64,000 bases of DNA from an uncultured Anaeromusa sp. (lineage in GTDB: Bacteria; Bacillota; Negativicutes; Anaeromusales; Anaeromusaceae). The stretch spans positions 2,432,001-2,496,000 of the forward strand of contig NZ_OY764902.1 of NCBI RefSeq assembly GCF_963668665.1, written 5' to 3'. This document shows, piece by piece, positions 1 through 14,281 of the stretch. The notes under the pieces were generated by a model that saw nothing but the letters and a program-made list of their open reading frames with translations, ran no database searches and was not told where the DNA came from. The translations under genes were made by a program, and so were the position numbers. Within the stretch, counting starts at the first letter, position 1. Each line of letters begins with the position of its first letter.

Positions 1-1
1 T

Positions 2-3712
<3,711 letters not shown>

Positions 3713-3754
3713 ACAAAAAAACTTTATCTACCCTAAAAAAAGCTAGTTGTGTAT

Positions 3755-3795
3755 AAAACACGCACGTCGAAAAAAGACGTGCGTGTTTTGTATAA
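3755..3795 (+). terminator. Rho-independent terminator after rpoC
   Basis: A perfect 14-bp stem pairs 3755-3768 (AAAACACGCACGTC) with 3776-3789 (GACGTGCGTGTTTT) around the 7-nt loop GAAAAAA, and the right arm ends in a T run. It separates rpoC from the downstream promoter at 3913. A weaker imperfect hairpin followed by TTTTTT lies near 3893-3912. Confidence 0.9.
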
Positions 3796-3912
3796 TGGAG
3801 TTATTTGCCTGAAAATTAGCGGCAAAAAACAACAAAAAGAAACACCTGGAACCGTGGAAATAAAACAAGGCGAAAAACATGAGAAAAATGGCATTTTCTT
3901 CGTTGTTTTTTA

Positions 3913-3941
3913 TTGACACTCCACAAGGCGAGTGATAATAT
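3913..3941 (+). promoter_or_regulatory. Sigma-A promoter for the L7Ae-rpsL-rpsG-fusA-tuf unit
   Basis: The sequence shows TTGACA (3913-3918), a 17-bp spacer and TAATAT (3936-3941), with an extended -10 TGN at 3933-3935. The -35 is perfect. It lies after the rpoC terminator and about 70 bp before the first start codon, so this translation operon is transcribed independently of rpoBC. Confidence 0.85.
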
Positions 3942-4010
3942 TAGGTAGTGCCTTGAAATGGAAGTGTAAATCTGCCTTTTGAAAGAAGTCTTTCAAGCGA
4001 GGTGAGTGAG

Positions 4011-4262
4011 ATGAAACCGGATGCTTTCAAGGTAAACCGCAAGGTTGTCGGGATTAAACAGGTAAGCAAAGCGGTAGAGCGAGATGAGGCGGTCACGGTA
4101 TATGTGGCGGCTGATGCGGAGCCGCGGCTAGTACAAGGGCTGTTGGCTCTTGTGGAAAAGCACAATGTATCCCTGGACGAATCGGCAACGATGCAAGAGC
4201 TGGGTCGAGCGTGTGGAATTGAAGTCGGCGCTTCGGCTGTGGCGCTTCTCCGCGATATGTGA
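4011..4262 (+). CDS. L7Ae-family RNA-binding ribosomal protein (YbxF-like)
   Basis: This is a small (83 aa) kink-turn binding protein of the L7Ae/L30e/YbxF family, which precedes rpsL in many Firmicutes. The family core is visible: GIKQVSKAVERDEAVTVYVA, then LGRACGIEVGASAVALL at the C-terminus, typical of k-turn binders. A GTG at 4002 is in frame, but the Shine-Dalgarno GAGGTG (3999-4004) lies 6 nt before ATG 4011, so I take the ATG. In Bacillus the homologue binds k-turn RNA and is associated with ribosomes; its exact role is uncertain. Confidence 0.85.
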   Translation: MKPDAFKVNRKVVGIKQVSKAVERDEAVTVYVAADAEPRLVQGLLALVEKHNVSLDESATMQELGRACGIEVGASAVALLRDM

Positions 4263-4360
4263 GAGGGCGTTCTTTTTTTGTTAAACCTTCCGTGGCGGCT
4301 TGCCGACGCGGGATGTTTTAAATTCTAAATCCCAGTGATGGGGAAGGAGGTGCAACAGTA

Positions 4361-4744
4361 ATGCCGACAATTAACCAATTGGTTCGTAAAAGCAGAGAAC
4401 AAATCGTGAAGAAATCGACTGCTCCCGCCATGAAGGAATGCCCGCAAAAGCGTGGCGTTTGCACGAGAGTATATACGACAACTCCGAAAAAACCGAACTC
4501 TGCTCTTCGGAAAGTAGCAAGGGTGCGTCTGACCAACTCGATCGAAGTGACAGCGTACATTCCTGGCATTGGTCATAATCTGCAGGAGCATTCCGTGGTC
4601 CTGATTCGTGGTGGCCGTGTTAAGGACTTGCCGGGTGTGCGTTACCATATTGTACGCGGAGCTCTTGATTCCGCCGGTGTGGCCAATCGCAACCAGAGCC
4701 GTTCTAAATACGGTGCAAAACGTCCGAAGGCTGCGAAAAAATAA
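4361..4744 (+). CDS. rpsL: 30S ribosomal protein S12
   Basis: S12 sits at the decoding centre and helps monitor codon-anticodon pairing. The 127-aa product has the signature [11 protein letters not shown], with Lys43 at the classic streptomycin-resistance site, and [17 protein letters not shown] with Lys88. Both positions are wild type, so no ribosomal streptomycin resistance is predicted. A strong GGAAGGAGGTG ribosome binding site precedes ATG 4361. The roughly 100-bp gap upstream holds a GC-rich imperfect hairpin at 4291-4310 that could be part of a leader. It is followed at short distance by rpsG. Confidence 0.98.
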   Translation: MPTINQLVRKSREQIVKKSTAPAMKECPQKRGVCTRVYTTTPKKPNSALRKVARVRLTNSIEVTAYIPGIGHNLQEHSVVLIRGGRVKDLPGVRYHIVRGALDSAGVANRNQSRSKYGAKRPKAAKK

Positions 4745-4755
4745 ATTTCGCATGA

Positions 4756-5247
<492 letters not shown>

Positions 5248-5281
5248 AACAGGGTTGTGTTCAAGATAAGGAGTGAAAACA

Positions 5282-7360
5282 GTGGCCCGTAAGTTTCCTC
5301 TTGAGAAAACACGGAACATCGGCATCATGGCACATATCGACGCCGGCAAAACCACTACTACTGAACGCATCCTTTTCTATACCGGGCGGGTACACAAAAT
5401 CGGCGAAGTGCATGATGGCGCTGCGACCATGGACTGGATGGTGCAGGAGCAAGAGCGTGGGATTACCATTACCTCGGCTGCTACTACCTGCCAGTGGGAT
5501 GAACATCGCATCAACATCATTGACACACCTGGTCACGTGGACTTCACGGTAGAAGTGGAGCGTTCCTTGCGCGTGCTGGACGGCTCGGTAGCCGTTTTCT
5601 GCGCAAAGGGTGGCGTTGAGCCGCAGTCGGAAACGGTGTGGCGGCAAGCTGACAAGTACAGCGTGCCTCGTATGGCCTATGTTAACAAAATGGATATTCT
5701 CGGCGCGGATTTCTTCCGTGTTGTGGATATGATGAAAAGCCGCCTCGGCGCCCATCCGGTGCCGTTGCAACTGCCGATTGGCTATGAAGATACCTTTAAG
5801 GGCTTTGTAGACCTCATCGACATGAAGGCCGTCATTTATACGGACGACCTGGGCAAGACCAGTGAAGCTAGCGAGATCCCCGAAGACATGCAGGAGCAGG
5901 CGGAAGAATATCGCCAGGCGCTTCTGGATGCAGTGGCTGAAAACGATGACGAGCTGATGATGAAATACTTGGAAGGCGAAGAGCTGACCAAGGAAGAAAT
6001 CAAAGCAGGCATTCGTAAAGCGACCATTGCTTGCAAAATGACTCCGGTTTTCTGCGGTTCTTCTTACAAGAACAAAGGCGTACAGCCTCTTTTGGACGGC
6101 GTTGTGGATTACATGCCTTCGCCGCTGGATATTCCGGCGATCAAAGGCGTTGACCCCGATACCGGCGAAGAAGATGAGCGCGCTGCCAGCGACGAACTGC
6201 CTTTTTCCGCATTGGCGTTCAAAATCATGGCAGACCCCTTCGTGGGCCGTCTTTCTTTCTTCCGGGTTTACTCCGGCACGCTGGCTTCCGGTTCTTACGT
6301 TTTCAACTCGACGAAAGGCAAAAAGGAGCGCATTGGTCGCATCCTGCAAATGCATGCTAACCGTCGTGAAGAAATCGAAATCGCCTACACTGGCGACATC
6401 GCTGCTGCGGTGGGACTGAAAGACACAACGACTGGTGATACTCTCTGTGATGAGAAAGCAAGCATTATCCTTGAGACGATGGTTTTCCCCGAACCGGTTA
6501 TTTCCGTAGCGGTGGAACCAAAGACCAAGGCTGATCAGGAAAAAATGGGCATTGCTTTATCGCGTTTGGCGGAAGAAGATCCAACTTTCCGGACCTTTAC
6601 GGATGCTGAAACAGGGCAGACCATTATTTCCGGCATGGGCGAACTGCACTTGGAAATTATCGTTGACCGTATGCTGCGCGAGTTCAAAGTCGATTGCAGC
6701 GTGGGCAAACCGCAGGTTGCTTACCGCGAGACCATTCGCAAGAGTGTCGAAGCGGAAGGCAAGTTTGTGCGTCAGTCCGGCGGCCGCGGCCAATATGGTC
6801 ATTGCTGGCTCAAATTGGATCCGCAAGAACCTGGTGCTGGTTTTACTTTTGTCAACAAAATCGTCGGCGGCGTAGTTCCTCGCGAATATATTCAGCCGAT
6901 TGAAAATGGTATCAAGGAAGCTATGGAAAACGGTGTTATTGCTGGCTATCCGATGGTAGACATTCAGGTTACTGTCTTTGACGGTTCTTACCATGATGTT
7001 GACTCCTCGGAAATGGCTTTCAAAATTGCCGGATCCATGGGCTTTAAGGCAGGAGCGGCGAAAGCTCAGCCTGCATTGCTTGAACCCTATATGAAAGTGG
7101 AAGTCATCGTACCGGAAGATTACATGGGAGACGTCATTGGCGACTTGAACTCTCGCCGCGGACGCATTGAAGGTATGGAAGCCCGCAACGGCGCTCAATC
7201 CATTCGCGCCTTCGTGCCGCTGGCGGAAATGTTCGGTTACGCTACTGACTTGCGTTCTAAGACGCAAGGACGTGGTAACTACTCTATGGAATTCGACCAT
7301 TACGAAGACGTGCCGAAAAATATCGCCGAAGCGATTGTCGCCAAAGTGCGCGGCGTCTAA
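5282..7360 (+). CDS. fusA: Translation elongation factor G
   Basis: EF-G is the GTPase that drives ribosome translocation and, with RRF, ribosome recycling. At 692 aa it has normal length. GTPase motifs are AHIDAGKT (residues 17-24), DTPGH, NKMD and the GSS of G5, followed by domains II-V (for example the [13 protein letters not shown] segment of domain IV). Start choice: an in-frame GTG at 5273 overlaps the Shine-Dalgarno AAGGAG, whereas GTG 5282 gives the canonical N-terminus [20 protein letters not shown]. It lies between rpsG and tuf as in the classic str operon. Confidence 0.98.
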   Translation: MARKFPLEKTRNIGIMAHIDAGKTTTTERILFYTGRVHKIGEVHDGAATMDWMVQEQERGITITSAATTCQWDEHRINIIDTPGHVDFTVEVERSLRVLDGSVAVFCAKGGVEPQSETVWRQADKYSVPRMAYVNKMDILGADFFRVVDMMKSRLGAHPVPLQLPIGYEDTFKGFVDLIDMKAVIYTDDLGKTSEASEIPEDMQEQAEEYRQALLDAVAENDDELMMKYLEGEELTKEEIKAGIRKATIACKMTPVFCGSSYKNKGVQPLLDGVVDYMPSPLDIPAIKGVDPDTGEEDERAASDELPFSALAFKIMADPFVGRLSFFRVYSGTLASGSYVFNSTKGKKERIGRILQMHANRREEIEIAYTGDIAAAVGLKDTTTGDTLCDEKASIILETMVFPEPVISVAVEPKTKADQEKMGIALSRLAEEDPTFRTFTDAETGQTIISGMGELHLEIIVDRMLREFKVDCSVGKPQVAYRETIRKSVEAEGKFVRQSGGRGQYGHCWLKLDPQEPGAGFTFVNKIVGGVVPREYIQPIENGIKEAMENGVIAGYPMVDIQVTVFDGSYHDVDSSEMAFKIAGSMGFKAGAAKAQPALLEPYMKVEVIVPEDYMGDVIGDLNSRRGRIEGMEARNGAQSIRAFVPLAEMFGYATDLRSKTQGRGNYSMEFDHYEDVPKNIAEAIVAKVRGV

Positions 7361-7399
7361 GCGAGCCATATTAGCTTATAGCAAGGAGGCAAATCACAA

Positions 7400-8587
7400 A
7401 TGGCAAAACAGAAGTTTGAAAGAAACAAGCCCCATGTGAATATCGGTACCATCGGTCACGTTGACCATGGCAAAACGACGCTGACTGCGGCCATCACGAA
7501 AGTGCTGTCCAAAACCGGTGGCGCTCAATTCATGGGTTACGACATGATCGACAAGGCGCCGGAAGAGCGCGAACGCGGCATCACCATCAACACCGCCCAC
7601 GTTGAGTACGAGACGGCTAACCGTCACTATGCTCACGTGGACTGCCCTGGTCATGCTGACTATGTTAAAAACATGATTACCGGTGCTGCGCAGATGGACG
7701 GCGGCATTCTGGTGGTAAGCGCCGCTGACGGCCCGATGCCCCAGACCCGCGAGCACATCCTGCTGAGCCGCCAGGTTGGCGTGCCGGCTCTGGTTGTATT
7801 CTTGAACAAAGCGGACATGGTTGACGATCCGGAATTGATGGAACTGGTGGAAATGGAAGTTCGCGAATTGCTCTCGAGCTACGAATTCCCCGGCGACGAC
7901 ATCCCGGTCATCAGCGGCTCGGCCTTGAAAGCGCTGGAAGGCGACGCCGAGTATGAGCAGAAAATCCTTGATTTGATGGCAGCTGTTGACAGCTACATCC
8001 CTACTCCTGAACGCGATACCGACAAAGCATTCCTGATGCCTGTCGAGGACGTCTTCACGATTACCGGCCGCGGCACCGTGGCTACGGGCCGTGTGGAACG
8101 TGGCGTTGTCAAAGTGGGCGACACGATTGAAATCGTAGGTATGATGGAAGAAGCGAAACAAACGGTCTGCACAGGCGTGGAAATGTTCCGCAAATTGCTG
8201 GACTCCGCTGTAGCTGGCGACAACATCGGCGCGCTGCTGCGCGGCGTTGAGCGCAAAGACATCCAGCGCGGCCAGGTTTTGGCTAAGCCGGGTTCCATTA
8301 AGCCTCACACGAAATTCATGGGCGAAGTATACGTACTGTCCAAAGAAGAAGGCGGCCGTCACACTCCGTTCTTTAACGGCTATCGTCCGCAGTTCTACTT
8401 CCGTACGACCGACGTAACCGGCGTGATCACCTTGCCTGAAGGCACGGAAATGGTTATGCCTGGCGACAACGTGCAGATGGCAATCGAACTGATTACCCCC
8501 ATCGCCGTTGAAGAAGGTCTGCGTTTTGCTATCCGCGAAGGCGGCCGCACCGTCGGCGCCGGCGTAGTTACCGCAATCAACGCGTAA
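7400..8587 (+). CDS. tuf: Translation elongation factor Tu
   Basis: EF-Tu delivers aminoacyl-tRNA to the ribosomal A site as a GTP complex. The 395-aa protein shows GHVDHGKT (residues 19-26), [12 protein letters not shown] and SGSALKAL, then the beta-barrel domains II and III ending in [19 protein letters not shown] lies 8 nt before ATG 7400. The gene uses noticeably more C-ending codons than its neighbours, as expected for a very highly expressed gene. Only one tuf copy is in the window; a second elsewhere cannot be excluded. Confidence 0.99.
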   Translation: MAKQKFERNKPHVNIGTIGHVDHGKTTLTAAITKVLSKTGGAQFMGYDMIDKAPEERERGITINTAHVEYETANRHYAHVDCPGHADYVKNMITGAAQMDGGILVVSAADGPMPQTREHILLSRQVGVPALVVFLNKADMVDDPELMELVEMEVRELLSSYEFPGDDIPVISGSALKALEGDAEYEQKILDLMAAVDSYIPTPERDTDKAFLMPVEDVFTITGRGTVATGRVERGVVKVGDTIEIVGMMEEAKQTVCTGVEMFRKLLDSAVAGDNIGALLRGVERKDIQRGQVLAKPGSIKPHTKFMGEVYVLSKEEGGRHTPFFNGYRPQFYFRTTDVTGVITLPEGTEMVMPGDNVQMAIELITPIAVEEGLRFAIREGGRTVGAGVVTAINA

Positions 8588-8760
8588 ACATCTTAATGCA
8601 AATGGTTTTGGCCATAGCGGCGGCTTACCGCCGCTATGGCAATACAATTGAATAACGGTGTTTGCGATGATGCAGGAGGTGGCCCGGCTGAGTTCCGGGG
8701 GAAATTCCTGCTGAGAAATGTCCGTTCTAAGAAACTGGGCGATAAGGAGGATTCATACGA
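8588..8760 (+). promoter_or_regulatory. Structured tuf-rpsJ intergenic leader with a perfect 13-bp hairpin
   Basis: The 173-bp gap contains a perfect stem 8611-8623 (GCCATAGCGGCGG) / 8628-8640 with the 4-nt loop CTTA. No T run follows, so it is not a normal intrinsic terminator. Further down, GCAGGA / TCCTGC arms (about 8671-8712) enclose a CCCGG / CCGGG stem. No convincing promoter was found. It may be an mRNA processing or attenuation element, or an autogenous leader of the S10 operon; this is inference. Confidence 0.55.
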
Positions 8761-9072
8761 ATGCCTAAGCAACAAAAAATCAGAATCCGCTTGAAGGCGT
8801 ACGATCACAAAGCTCTTGATCAGAGTGCTGCTAAGATCGTAGAAACTGCGAAAAGAACCGGCGCCATGGTGTCCGGGCCGATTCCGCTTCCTACAGAGAA
8901 AAATATTTTCACTATCCTGCGTTCTCCTCATGTAAACAAGGATTCGCGGGAACAATTTGAAATGCGTACGCATAAACGTTTGATTGATATCCTGGAACCG
9001 ACATCCAAAACGGTAGATTCCCTCATGCGCCTCGACCTGCCGGCCGGTGTGGATATCGAAATCAAGCTGTAG
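8761..9072 (+). CDS. rpsJ: 30S ribosomal protein S10
   Basis: S10 is a 30S head protein that also pairs with NusB (and contacts NusG) in transcription antitermination complexes. The 103-aa product begins [17 protein letters not shown] and contains [16 protein letters not shown] and the [19 protein letters not shown] loop, all diagnostic. A strong AAGGAGG site precedes ATG 8761. It is the first gene of the S10-spc-alpha run. Confidence 0.98.
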   Translation: MPKQQKIRIRLKAYDHKALDQSAAKIVETAKRTGAMVSGPIPLPTEKNIFTILRSPHVNKDSREQFEMRTHKRLIDILEPTSKTVDSLMRLDLPAGVDIEIKL

Positions 9073-9088
9073 GAGGAGGTGGCAGAAC

Positions 9089-9730
9089 ATGGCAAAAAGC
9101 ATTCTTGGCAAAAAACTGGGTATGACGCAGATTTTCACCGAAGAGGGGAAAGTGGTTCCGGTAACGGTAGTCGAAGCCGGACAATGCGTTGTCGTAGGAA
9201 ACAAAACGGTTGAAAACGACGGCTACAATGCGGTTCAACTTGGTTTTGGAGCCGTGAAAGATAAAAACGTCACCAAGCCGATGCAGGGAGTTTTTGCAAA
9301 AGCTGGCGTGACCCCCGTAAAATTCATCCGGGAAATCCGCCTGGCGGACGCTTCCGAATTCACTGCCGGACAAATCATTGGTGTTGACACCTTTGCAGCC
9401 GGTGAAATGGTGGACGTAGTCGGCACGGCTAAAGGTAAAGGCTTTGCAGGCGGCATCAAGCGCCATAACTTTGCACGCGGACCTATGGGCCACGGCTCGA
9501 AATCGCACCGTGAACCCGGTTCTATCGGCCCTCGCATGAGCGGCGGCGGCGGCAAAGTATTTAAAGGCAAGAAATTGCCTGGACAAATGGGTGGTCAACG
9601 CGTGACCATTCAGCGTCTCAGCGTCGTTCGTATCGACACCGAGCGCAACCTGATCTTAATCAAAGGCGCCATCCCCGGCCCGAAAAAAGGTCTGGTCATC
9701 ATCAAGAACACGGTGAAACCCGGCAAATAA
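9089..9730 (+). CDS. rplC: 50S ribosomal protein L3
   Basis: L3 is an early assembly protein whose long loop reaches the peptidyl transferase centre. From ATG 9089 the product is 213 aa and starts [16 protein letters not shown]. The internal extension [20 protein letters not shown] and the [18 protein letters not shown] loop that approaches the A site are present. The frame is open upstream to 9047, but AGGAGGAGGTGG directly precedes ATG 9089, so the longer start is rejected. Confidence 0.98.
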   Translation: MAKSILGKKLGMTQIFTEEGKVVPVTVVEAGQCVVVGNKTVENDGYNAVQLGFGAVKDKNVTKPMQGVFAKAGVTPVKFIREIRLADASEFTAGQIIGVDTFAAGEMVDVVGTAKGKGFAGGIKRHNFARGPMGHGSKSHREPGSIGPRMSGGGGKVFKGKKLPGQMGGQRVTIQRLSVVRIDTERNLILIKGAIPGPKKGLVIIKNTVKPGK

Positions 9731-9763
9731 ATTCGCCGGTTTCTTGAAAGGAGGATGTGCTAT

Positions 9764-10390
9764 ATGCCGAAAGTGGCAGTATATGATATCACCGGCAAGC
9801 AAACCGGTGAAGTGGAACTGAATGATAGCGTGTTCGCTGTGGAAGTGAACGAGGCTGTGCTTCATCAAGCAGTAGTTATGCAGATGGCCAGCCAGCGTCA
9901 AGGTAATGCGTCCACAAAGACCAGAGGTTTTGTACGCGGTGGCGGCAAAAAACCCTGGAAACAAAAAGGAACCGGACGCGCTCGCGCCGGCAGCATTCGC
10001 TCTCCGTTGTGGGTCGGCGGCGGCACGGTTTTCGGACCGCAACCCCGTTCCTATGCGTTCAGCATGCCCCGTAAACAGCGTCGTTTGGCTCTTAAGTCCG
10101 CTCTGACTTCTAAAGTGCAGGACGGCGAGCTGGTGGTTCTGGAGGGCCTCGATTTTGAAGCTCCCAAAACCAAACAGGTCATTAAAATGATGGGTGATTT
10201 CAATGCTTCCGAGCAGAAAGCCCTGATCATTACGGCGGAAGAAGTGGAAAGCGTATTCAAGTCTGCCCGCAACCTTCCGAGCGTTAAAACCATTACCAGC
10301 ATGGGCCTGAATGTAATGGACCTGCTCCATTATGATCGGGTTTTCGTTACCAAAGAGGCAGTCACCCGTATTGAGGAGGTGCTGGCATAA
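9764..10390 (+). CDS. rplD: 50S ribosomal protein L4
   Basis: L4 lines the constriction of the nascent peptide tunnel, and in enterobacteria it is also the autogenous regulator of the S10 operon. The protein is 208 aa from ATG 9764 (MPKVAVYDITGKQTGEVEL), with the tunnel-loop region RGGGKKPWKQKGTGRARAGS in the first half. GAAAGGAGG (9747-9754) supports this start over an in-frame ATG-less extension to 9755. Its TAA overlaps the rplW ATG by one base (TAATG at 10388-10392), indicating translational coupling. Confidence 0.98.
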   Translation: MPKVAVYDITGKQTGEVELNDSVFAVEVNEAVLHQAVVMQMASQRQGNASTKTRGFVRGGGKKPWKQKGTGRARAGSIRSPLWVGGGTVFGPQPRSYAFSMPRKQRRLALKSALTSKVQDGELVVLEGLDFEAPKTKQVIKMMGDFNASEQKALIITAEEVESVFKSARNLPSVKTITSMGLNVMDLLHYDRVFVTKEAVTRIEEVLA

Positions 10391-10677
10391 TGGAAAACTT
10401 GTGCGACGTGCTTGTTCGTCCTGTCATCACAGAGAAAAGCAATCAGTTGATGGAGGAAAGCAAATACACCTTTATCGTATCGCTCAAAGCCACGAAGGTG
10501 GAAATCCGCCAGGCTGTGGAAAAAATGTTCAAAGTCCAGGTTGAGGCTGTGAACACTGTGCGTGTAATGGGTAAAACTAAGCGCATGGGCAAACACGAAG
10601 GAAAACGCCCCGATTTCAAGAAAGCTATCGTCAAACTGGCCCCCGGCCAGAGCATTGCGTTCTTCGAAGGGGTCTAA
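10390..10677 (+). CDS. rplW: 50S ribosomal protein L23
   Basis: L23 lies at the tunnel exit and is the docking site for trigger factor and signal recognition particle. The 95-aa product starts MENLCDVLVRPVITEKS and carries the RNA-binding loop RVMGKTKRMGKHEGKRPDFKKA. It overlaps the L4 stop codon by one nucleotide, and its own AGGAGG-like site lies inside the rplD 3' end (ATTGAGGAGGTG, about 10371). Confidence 0.97.
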   Translation: MENLCDVLVRPVITEKSNQLMEESKYTFIVSLKATKVEIRQAVEKMFKVQVEAVNTVRVMGKTKRMGKHEGKRPDFKKAIVKLAPGQSIAFFEGV

Positions 10678-10706
10678 GCCGATAACACCGAAAAGGAGGG
10701 GCAATT

Positions 10707-11534
10707 ATGGCAGTAAAATCGTTTAAACCTTATTCTGCCGGCAGACGTTTTATGACGGTAGCCAGCTTCGATGAAGTTACTACCGACAAACCGGAACGTT
10801 CTTTGCTGGTACGTCTGACTAAAAAAGGCGGCCGCAACCAACAAGGCAGACTGACTGTACGTCATCAAGGCGGCGGTCATAAGCGCATGTATCGTCTCAT
10901 CGACTTCAAACGCAACAAGGACGGCATTGTCGCCAAAGTAGCGTCTGTGGAATATGATCCGAATCGTTCCGCTTATATTGCGTTGCTTCATTATTTAGAC
11001 GGCGAAAAGCGCTACATTTTGGCGCCCCATGGTCTTAAAGTGGGAGACAAAGTGGAAAGCGGTCCAGAAGCCGACATTAAAGTAGGCAATGCGTTGCCGA
11101 TGGTGAACATCCCCGTCGGTACCATGCTGCACAACATTGAGATGAAGATTGGCAAAGGCGGCCAGATGGTACGTAGCGCCGGCGCTTCCGCTCAGTTGAT
11201 GGCTAAAGAAGGCGGCACTGCTCTTTTGCGTTTGCCCTCGGGCGAATTGCGCAAAGTGCATGTTAACTGCCGTGCAACCATCGGCCAGGTTGGCAACTTG
11301 GAACATGAAAACATTACGATCGGCAAAGCTGGCCGTTCTCGTTGGTTGGGCGTGCGTCCCGCTAACCGCGGCGTAGCAATGAACCCTTGCGATCATCCGC
11401 ATGGCGGTGGTGAAGGCCGTTCGCCGGTGGGCCGCAAGCATCCGGTTACGCCTTGGGGCAAATGCGCGCATGGCGTGAAAACCCGTCGCAGCAAACAGTC
11501 CGACAAAATGATCGTCAAACGACGCACGAAATAA
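10707..11534 (+). CDS. rplB: 50S ribosomal protein L2
   Basis: L2 is one of the most conserved ribosomal proteins, binding 23S domain IV close to the peptidyl transferase centre and helping subunit association. The 275-aa sequence begins [14 protein letters not shown] and holds [19 protein letters not shown]-type blocks. Near the C-terminus lies [20 protein letters not shown], which contains the functionally important histidine. GAAAAGGAGGGG precedes ATG 10707. Confidence 0.99.
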   Translation: MAVKSFKPYSAGRRFMTVASFDEVTTDKPERSLLVRLTKKGGRNQQGRLTVRHQGGGHKRMYRLIDFKRNKDGIVAKVASVEYDPNRSAYIALLHYLDGEKRYILAPHGLKVGDKVESGPEADIKVGNALPMVNIPVGTMLHNIEMKIGKGGQMVRSAGASAQLMAKEGGTALLRLPSGELRKVHVNCRATIGQVGNLEHENITIGKAGRSRWLGVRPANRGVAMNPCDHPHGGGEGRSPVGRKHPVTPWGKCAHGVKTRRSKQSDKMIVKRRTK

Positions 11535-11557
11535 CCGCGTGAAGGGAGGCCAAAGTC

Positions 11558-11839
11558 GTGTCCAGATCCATTAAAAAAGGACCTTTTGTGCATGAAAGCT
11601 TGATGAAGAAAATTGATACTATGAATGCTAGCGGCGATAAAAAGGTCGTAAAATGCTGGTCCCGCAGTTCGACAATTCTGCCGAATTTTGTGGGCCATAC
11701 CATCGCTGTGCATGACGGCCGCAAACATGTTCCGGTCTATGTGACCGAAGACATGGTCGGCCATAAGCTGGGCGAATTCGCTCCGACCCGCACCTATAAA
11801 GGTCACGCCGGCTCGGAAAAATCCACTTCGCTGCGCTAA
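11558..11839 (+). CDS. rpsS: 30S ribosomal protein S19
   Basis: S19 is in the 30S head, where it pairs with S13 and contacts the A-site tRNA region. The 93-aa product uses a GTG start (11558) 8 nt after GGGAGG and reads [19 protein letters not shown]. It ends with the conserved [17 protein letters not shown] and a basic-acidic tail. The position between L2 and L22 is canonical. Confidence 0.98.
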   Translation: MSRSIKKGPFVHESLMKKIDTMNASGDKKVVKCWSRSSTILPNFVGHTIAVHDGRKHVPVYVTEDMVGHKLGEFAPTRTYKGHAGSEKSTSLR

Positions 11840-11890
11840 GCGCTGCGGGCTGCGTTTAGCGCAGTGATCATACCGAAAGGGGGCTAGTGC

Positions 11891-12223
11891 ATGGAAGCCA
11901 AAGCGGTTGCCAAGAATATCCGCATTGCGCCGCGCAAAGTGAGAGTCGTTATTGACTTGATCCGCGGTAAAAATGTGGGTGAAGCATTTGCTATATTGAA
12001 ATACACTCCCAAAGTGGGTACTGAAGTTGTTGAGAAGGTTTTGAAGTCAGCTGTTGCTAATGCTGAGAACAATCTTGACCTCAATGTCGACAACCTCTAT
12101 GTATCGGCAGTATATGTCGATCAGGGTCCCACGATGAAACGCATTCATCCTCGGTCTCGTGGGCAAGCCTTCAAGATTTTGAAGCGCTCCAGCCATGTGA
12201 CCGTGGTCGTTCAGGAACGATAA
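11891..12223 (+). CDS. rplV: 50S ribosomal protein L22
   Basis: L22 has a beta-hairpin that forms part of the exit-tunnel constriction, where macrolide-resistance changes arise. The 110-aa product starts [20 protein letters not shown] and ends with the hairpin region [20 protein letters not shown]. No duplication or deletion is apparent in the hairpin. GAAAGGGGG precedes ATG 11891. Confidence 0.98.
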   Translation: MEAKAVAKNIRIAPRKVRVVIDLIRGKNVGEAFAILKYTPKVGTEVVEKVLKSAVANAENNLDLNVDNLYVSAVYVDQGPTMKRIHPRSRGQAFKILKRSSHVTVVVQER

Positions 12224-12245
12224 GCGGAGAAGGAGGGAACATCTA

Positions 12246-12908
12246 GTGGGTCAAAAAGTCAATCCTCATGGTTTTAGACTCGGCGTAATCAAGACTTGGG
12301 ATGCCAAATGGTACGCCGATAAAGATTATGCAAAAAACTTGCATGAAGATATCAAGATTCGTGACTTTATTAAAAAAGCGGCATTTGCTGCTGGCGTATC
12401 TCAGGTTGTGATCGAACGCGCTTCCAACCGTGTACGCATTAACATTCATACTGCGAAACCGGGTATGGTTATCGGCCGCGGCGGCGCAGGTATTGAAGCC
12501 CTGAAAAAAGGTTTGCGCAAGCTGACCGAAAAACAGCTCGACATCAACATTGCAGAAATCAAGCATCCGGAATTGTCTTCGCAGTTGGTTGCTGAGAACA
12601 TTGCAGCTCAGCTTGAACGTCGTATTGCTTTCCGTCGTGCTATGAAGCAATCTGTTGGCCGTACGATGCGTATGGGCGCTAAAGGAATTAAAATCATGTG
12701 TGGCGGCCGTCTTGGCGGGGCTGAAATTGCCCGTAGCGAAAGCTATCGCGAAGGCAGCATTCCTCTGCACACTCTGCGTGCCGACATTGATTACGGTTTT
12801 GCAGAAGCCGCTACTACCTATGGACGTATCGGCGTTAAGGTGTGGATCTACAAAGGCGAGATTTTGCCTGAAGCCAAGAAACCTGCCGCTCAAGAAGGGG
12901 GCGAATAA
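12246..12908 (+). CDS. rpsC: 30S ribosomal protein S3
   Basis: S3 lies at the mRNA entry channel and with S4/S5 contributes to mRNA helicase activity. It is 220 aa and begins with GTG 12246 after GGAGGG ([19 protein letters not shown]). The KH type-2 domain GXXG motif appears in [19 protein letters not shown] (residues about 74-92), followed by the C-terminal S3 domain. Its stop is 2 nt before the L16 start. Confidence 0.98.
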   Translation: MGQKVNPHGFRLGVIKTWDAKWYADKDYAKNLHEDIKIRDFIKKAAFAAGVSQVVIERASNRVRINIHTAKPGMVIGRGGAGIEALKKGLRKLTEKQLDINIAEIKHPELSSQLVAENIAAQLERRIAFRRAMKQSVGRTMRMGAKGIKIMCGGRLGGAEIARSESYREGSIPLHTLRADIDYGFAEAATTYGRIGVKVWIYKGEILPEAKKPAAQEGGE

Positions 12909-12910
12909 TC

Positions 12911-13354
12911 ATGTTGTTGCCGAAACGCGTTAAGCATCGCAAACAGTTCCGGGGTCGCATGAAGGGCAAAGCCCAAAGAGGCAACACCGTGAGCCACGGC
13001 GAATACGGTTTGGTAGCTCTTGAACCGGCTTGGATTACCAACCGCCAAATCGAGGCTGCTCGTATTGCCATGACTCGTTACATTAAACGTGGCGGTAAAG
13101 TCTGGATCAAAATTTTCCCGGATAAGCCGGTTACGGCTAAGCCGGCTGAAACTCGCATGGGTAGCGGTAAAGGCTCGCCCGAATATTGGGTGGCTGTTGT
13201 AAAACCGGGTCGCGTCATGTTTGAAATGGATGGCGTTGCCGAAGATGTAGCAAAAGAAGCTATGCGTCTGGCTGCTCACAAACTCCCGATTCGGACCCAG
13301 TTTGTTGTGCGGGAGAAAGCTCAGGAAGTGGGTGGTGAAGCAAATGAAGGCTAA
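12911..13354 (+). CDS. rplP: 50S ribosomal protein L16
   Basis: L16 is a late assembly protein at the tRNA elbow near the A site. The 147-aa product begins [19 protein letters not shown] and contains [20 protein letters not shown] and the [19 protein letters not shown] block. AAGAAGGGGGCG at the end of rpsC serves as ribosome binding site. Its 3' end overlaps rpmC by 11 nt. Confidence 0.98.
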   Translation: MLLPKRVKHRKQFRGRMKGKAQRGNTVSHGEYGLVALEPAWITNRQIEAARIAMTRYIKRGGKVWIKIFPDKPVTAKPAETRMGSGKGSPEYWVAVVKPGRVMFEMDGVAEDVAKEAMRLAAHKLPIRTQFVVREKAQEVGGEANEG

Positions 13355-13547
13355 AGAAATCCGTGATATGAACGCCGCCGAGCTCGATCAAAAATTGGCT
13401 GGCCTGAAAGATGAATTGTTTCACCTGAGATTTCAGCATGCGACTGGTCAGCTGGAAAACCCCATGCGCCTCAAGGAAGTTAAGAAAACCATCGCTCGCG
13501 TGAAAACCATTCAACGGGAAATGGAAATCAAAACCCAAGAAGCGTAA
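13344..13547 (+). CDS. rpmC: 50S ribosomal protein L29
   Basis: L29 sits beside L23 at the tunnel exit. It is a 67-aa helical hairpin protein beginning [18 protein letters not shown], with [20 protein letters not shown] as the family signature. An open frame extends upstream to 13302, but the true start is ATG 13344, which overlaps the last codons of rplP and has GTGGGTGGTG (about 13329-13338) as a weak ribosome binding site, suggesting coupling to rplP. Confidence 0.96.
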   Translation: MKAKEIRDMNAAELDQKLAGLKDELFHLRFQHATGQLENPMRLKEVKKTIARVKTIQREMEIKTQEA

Positions 13548-13589
13548 GGAAACAGCGCCAAGTCGCAGATGGAAGGAGGCATATCGGAC

Positions 13590-13847
13590 GTGAGTGAAAG
13601 AAACGAGCGTAAAAACCGCATTGGCCGTGTGGTAAGCGATAAAATGGATAAGACTATAGTCGTAGCCATGGAGCGTACTGTACAGCATCCGTTGTACAAA
13701 AAGGCTGTGAAGAAAACGGTTACCTTCAAGGCTCATGATGAAAACAATGAGTGCAAGCCTGGGGATATTGTTTCCTTGATGGAAACACGCCCTCTCTCCA
13801 AAGATAAACGTTGGAGAGTTGTTGAAATTCTTGAGAAAGCGAAGTAA
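13590..13847 (+). CDS. rpsQ: 30S ribosomal protein S17
   Basis: S17 is an early-binding 30S protein with an OB fold that contacts 16S helices h7 and h11. The 85-aa product from GTG 13590 reads [20 protein letters not shown] and contains [18 protein letters not shown]. An in-frame ATG at 13569 falls on the Shine-Dalgarno itself (GGAAGGAGG 13570-13578), so the GTG is preferred although the spacing of 11 nt is long. Confidence 0.96.
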   Translation: MSERNERKNRIGRVVSDKMDKTIVVAMERTVQHPLYKKAVKKTVTFKAHDENNECKPGDIVSLMETRPLSKDKRWRVVEILEKAK

Positions 13848-13893
13848 TCGCTTTAACTTTTGAAAAATTTCAGGCTTGAAGGAGGGAGCAAGG

Positions 13894-14262
13894 ATGATCC
13901 AACAACAAACCATTCTTAATGTTGCTGATAATACCGGTGCTAAAAAAGTTATGTGCATTCGTGTATTGGGCGGTTCCTACCGGCGCTATGCCAATATCGG
14001 CGACATCATCGTCGCTTCCGTTAAGGACGCAACGCCCGGTGGCGTGGTCAAGAAAGGCGATGTAGTGAAAGCTGTTGTCGTACGGTCTCACAAGGGCCTG
14101 CGCCGTCAAGACGGTTCCTACATTCGTTTTGACGAGAACGCCGCCGTTGTCATCAAAGAAGACAAGAGTCCCCGCGGGACCCGTATTTTTGGACCGGTTG
14201 CGAGAGAGCTGCGTGAGAAAGACTTTATGAAGATTGTCTCGCTGGCACCGGAAGTAATCTAA
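13894..14262 (+). CDS. rplN: 50S ribosomal protein L14
   Basis: L14 lies at the subunit interface near the factor-binding site and forms bridge B8; it is also the target of the silencing factor RsfS. The 122-aa protein starts [20 protein letters not shown] and shows [20 protein letters not shown] and the [14 protein letters not shown] block. ATG 13876 upstream is in frame but precedes the AAGGAGGGA site (13879-13887), so ATG 13894 is taken. Confidence 0.98.
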   Translation: MIQQQTILNVADNTGAKKVMCIRVLGGSYRRYANIGDIIVASVKDATPGGVVKKGDVVKAVVVRSHKGLRRQDGSYIRFDENAAVVIKEDKSPRGTRIFGPVARELREKDFMKIVSLAPEVI

Positions 14263-14281
14263 GTCAGGAGGGAAATCCGGC

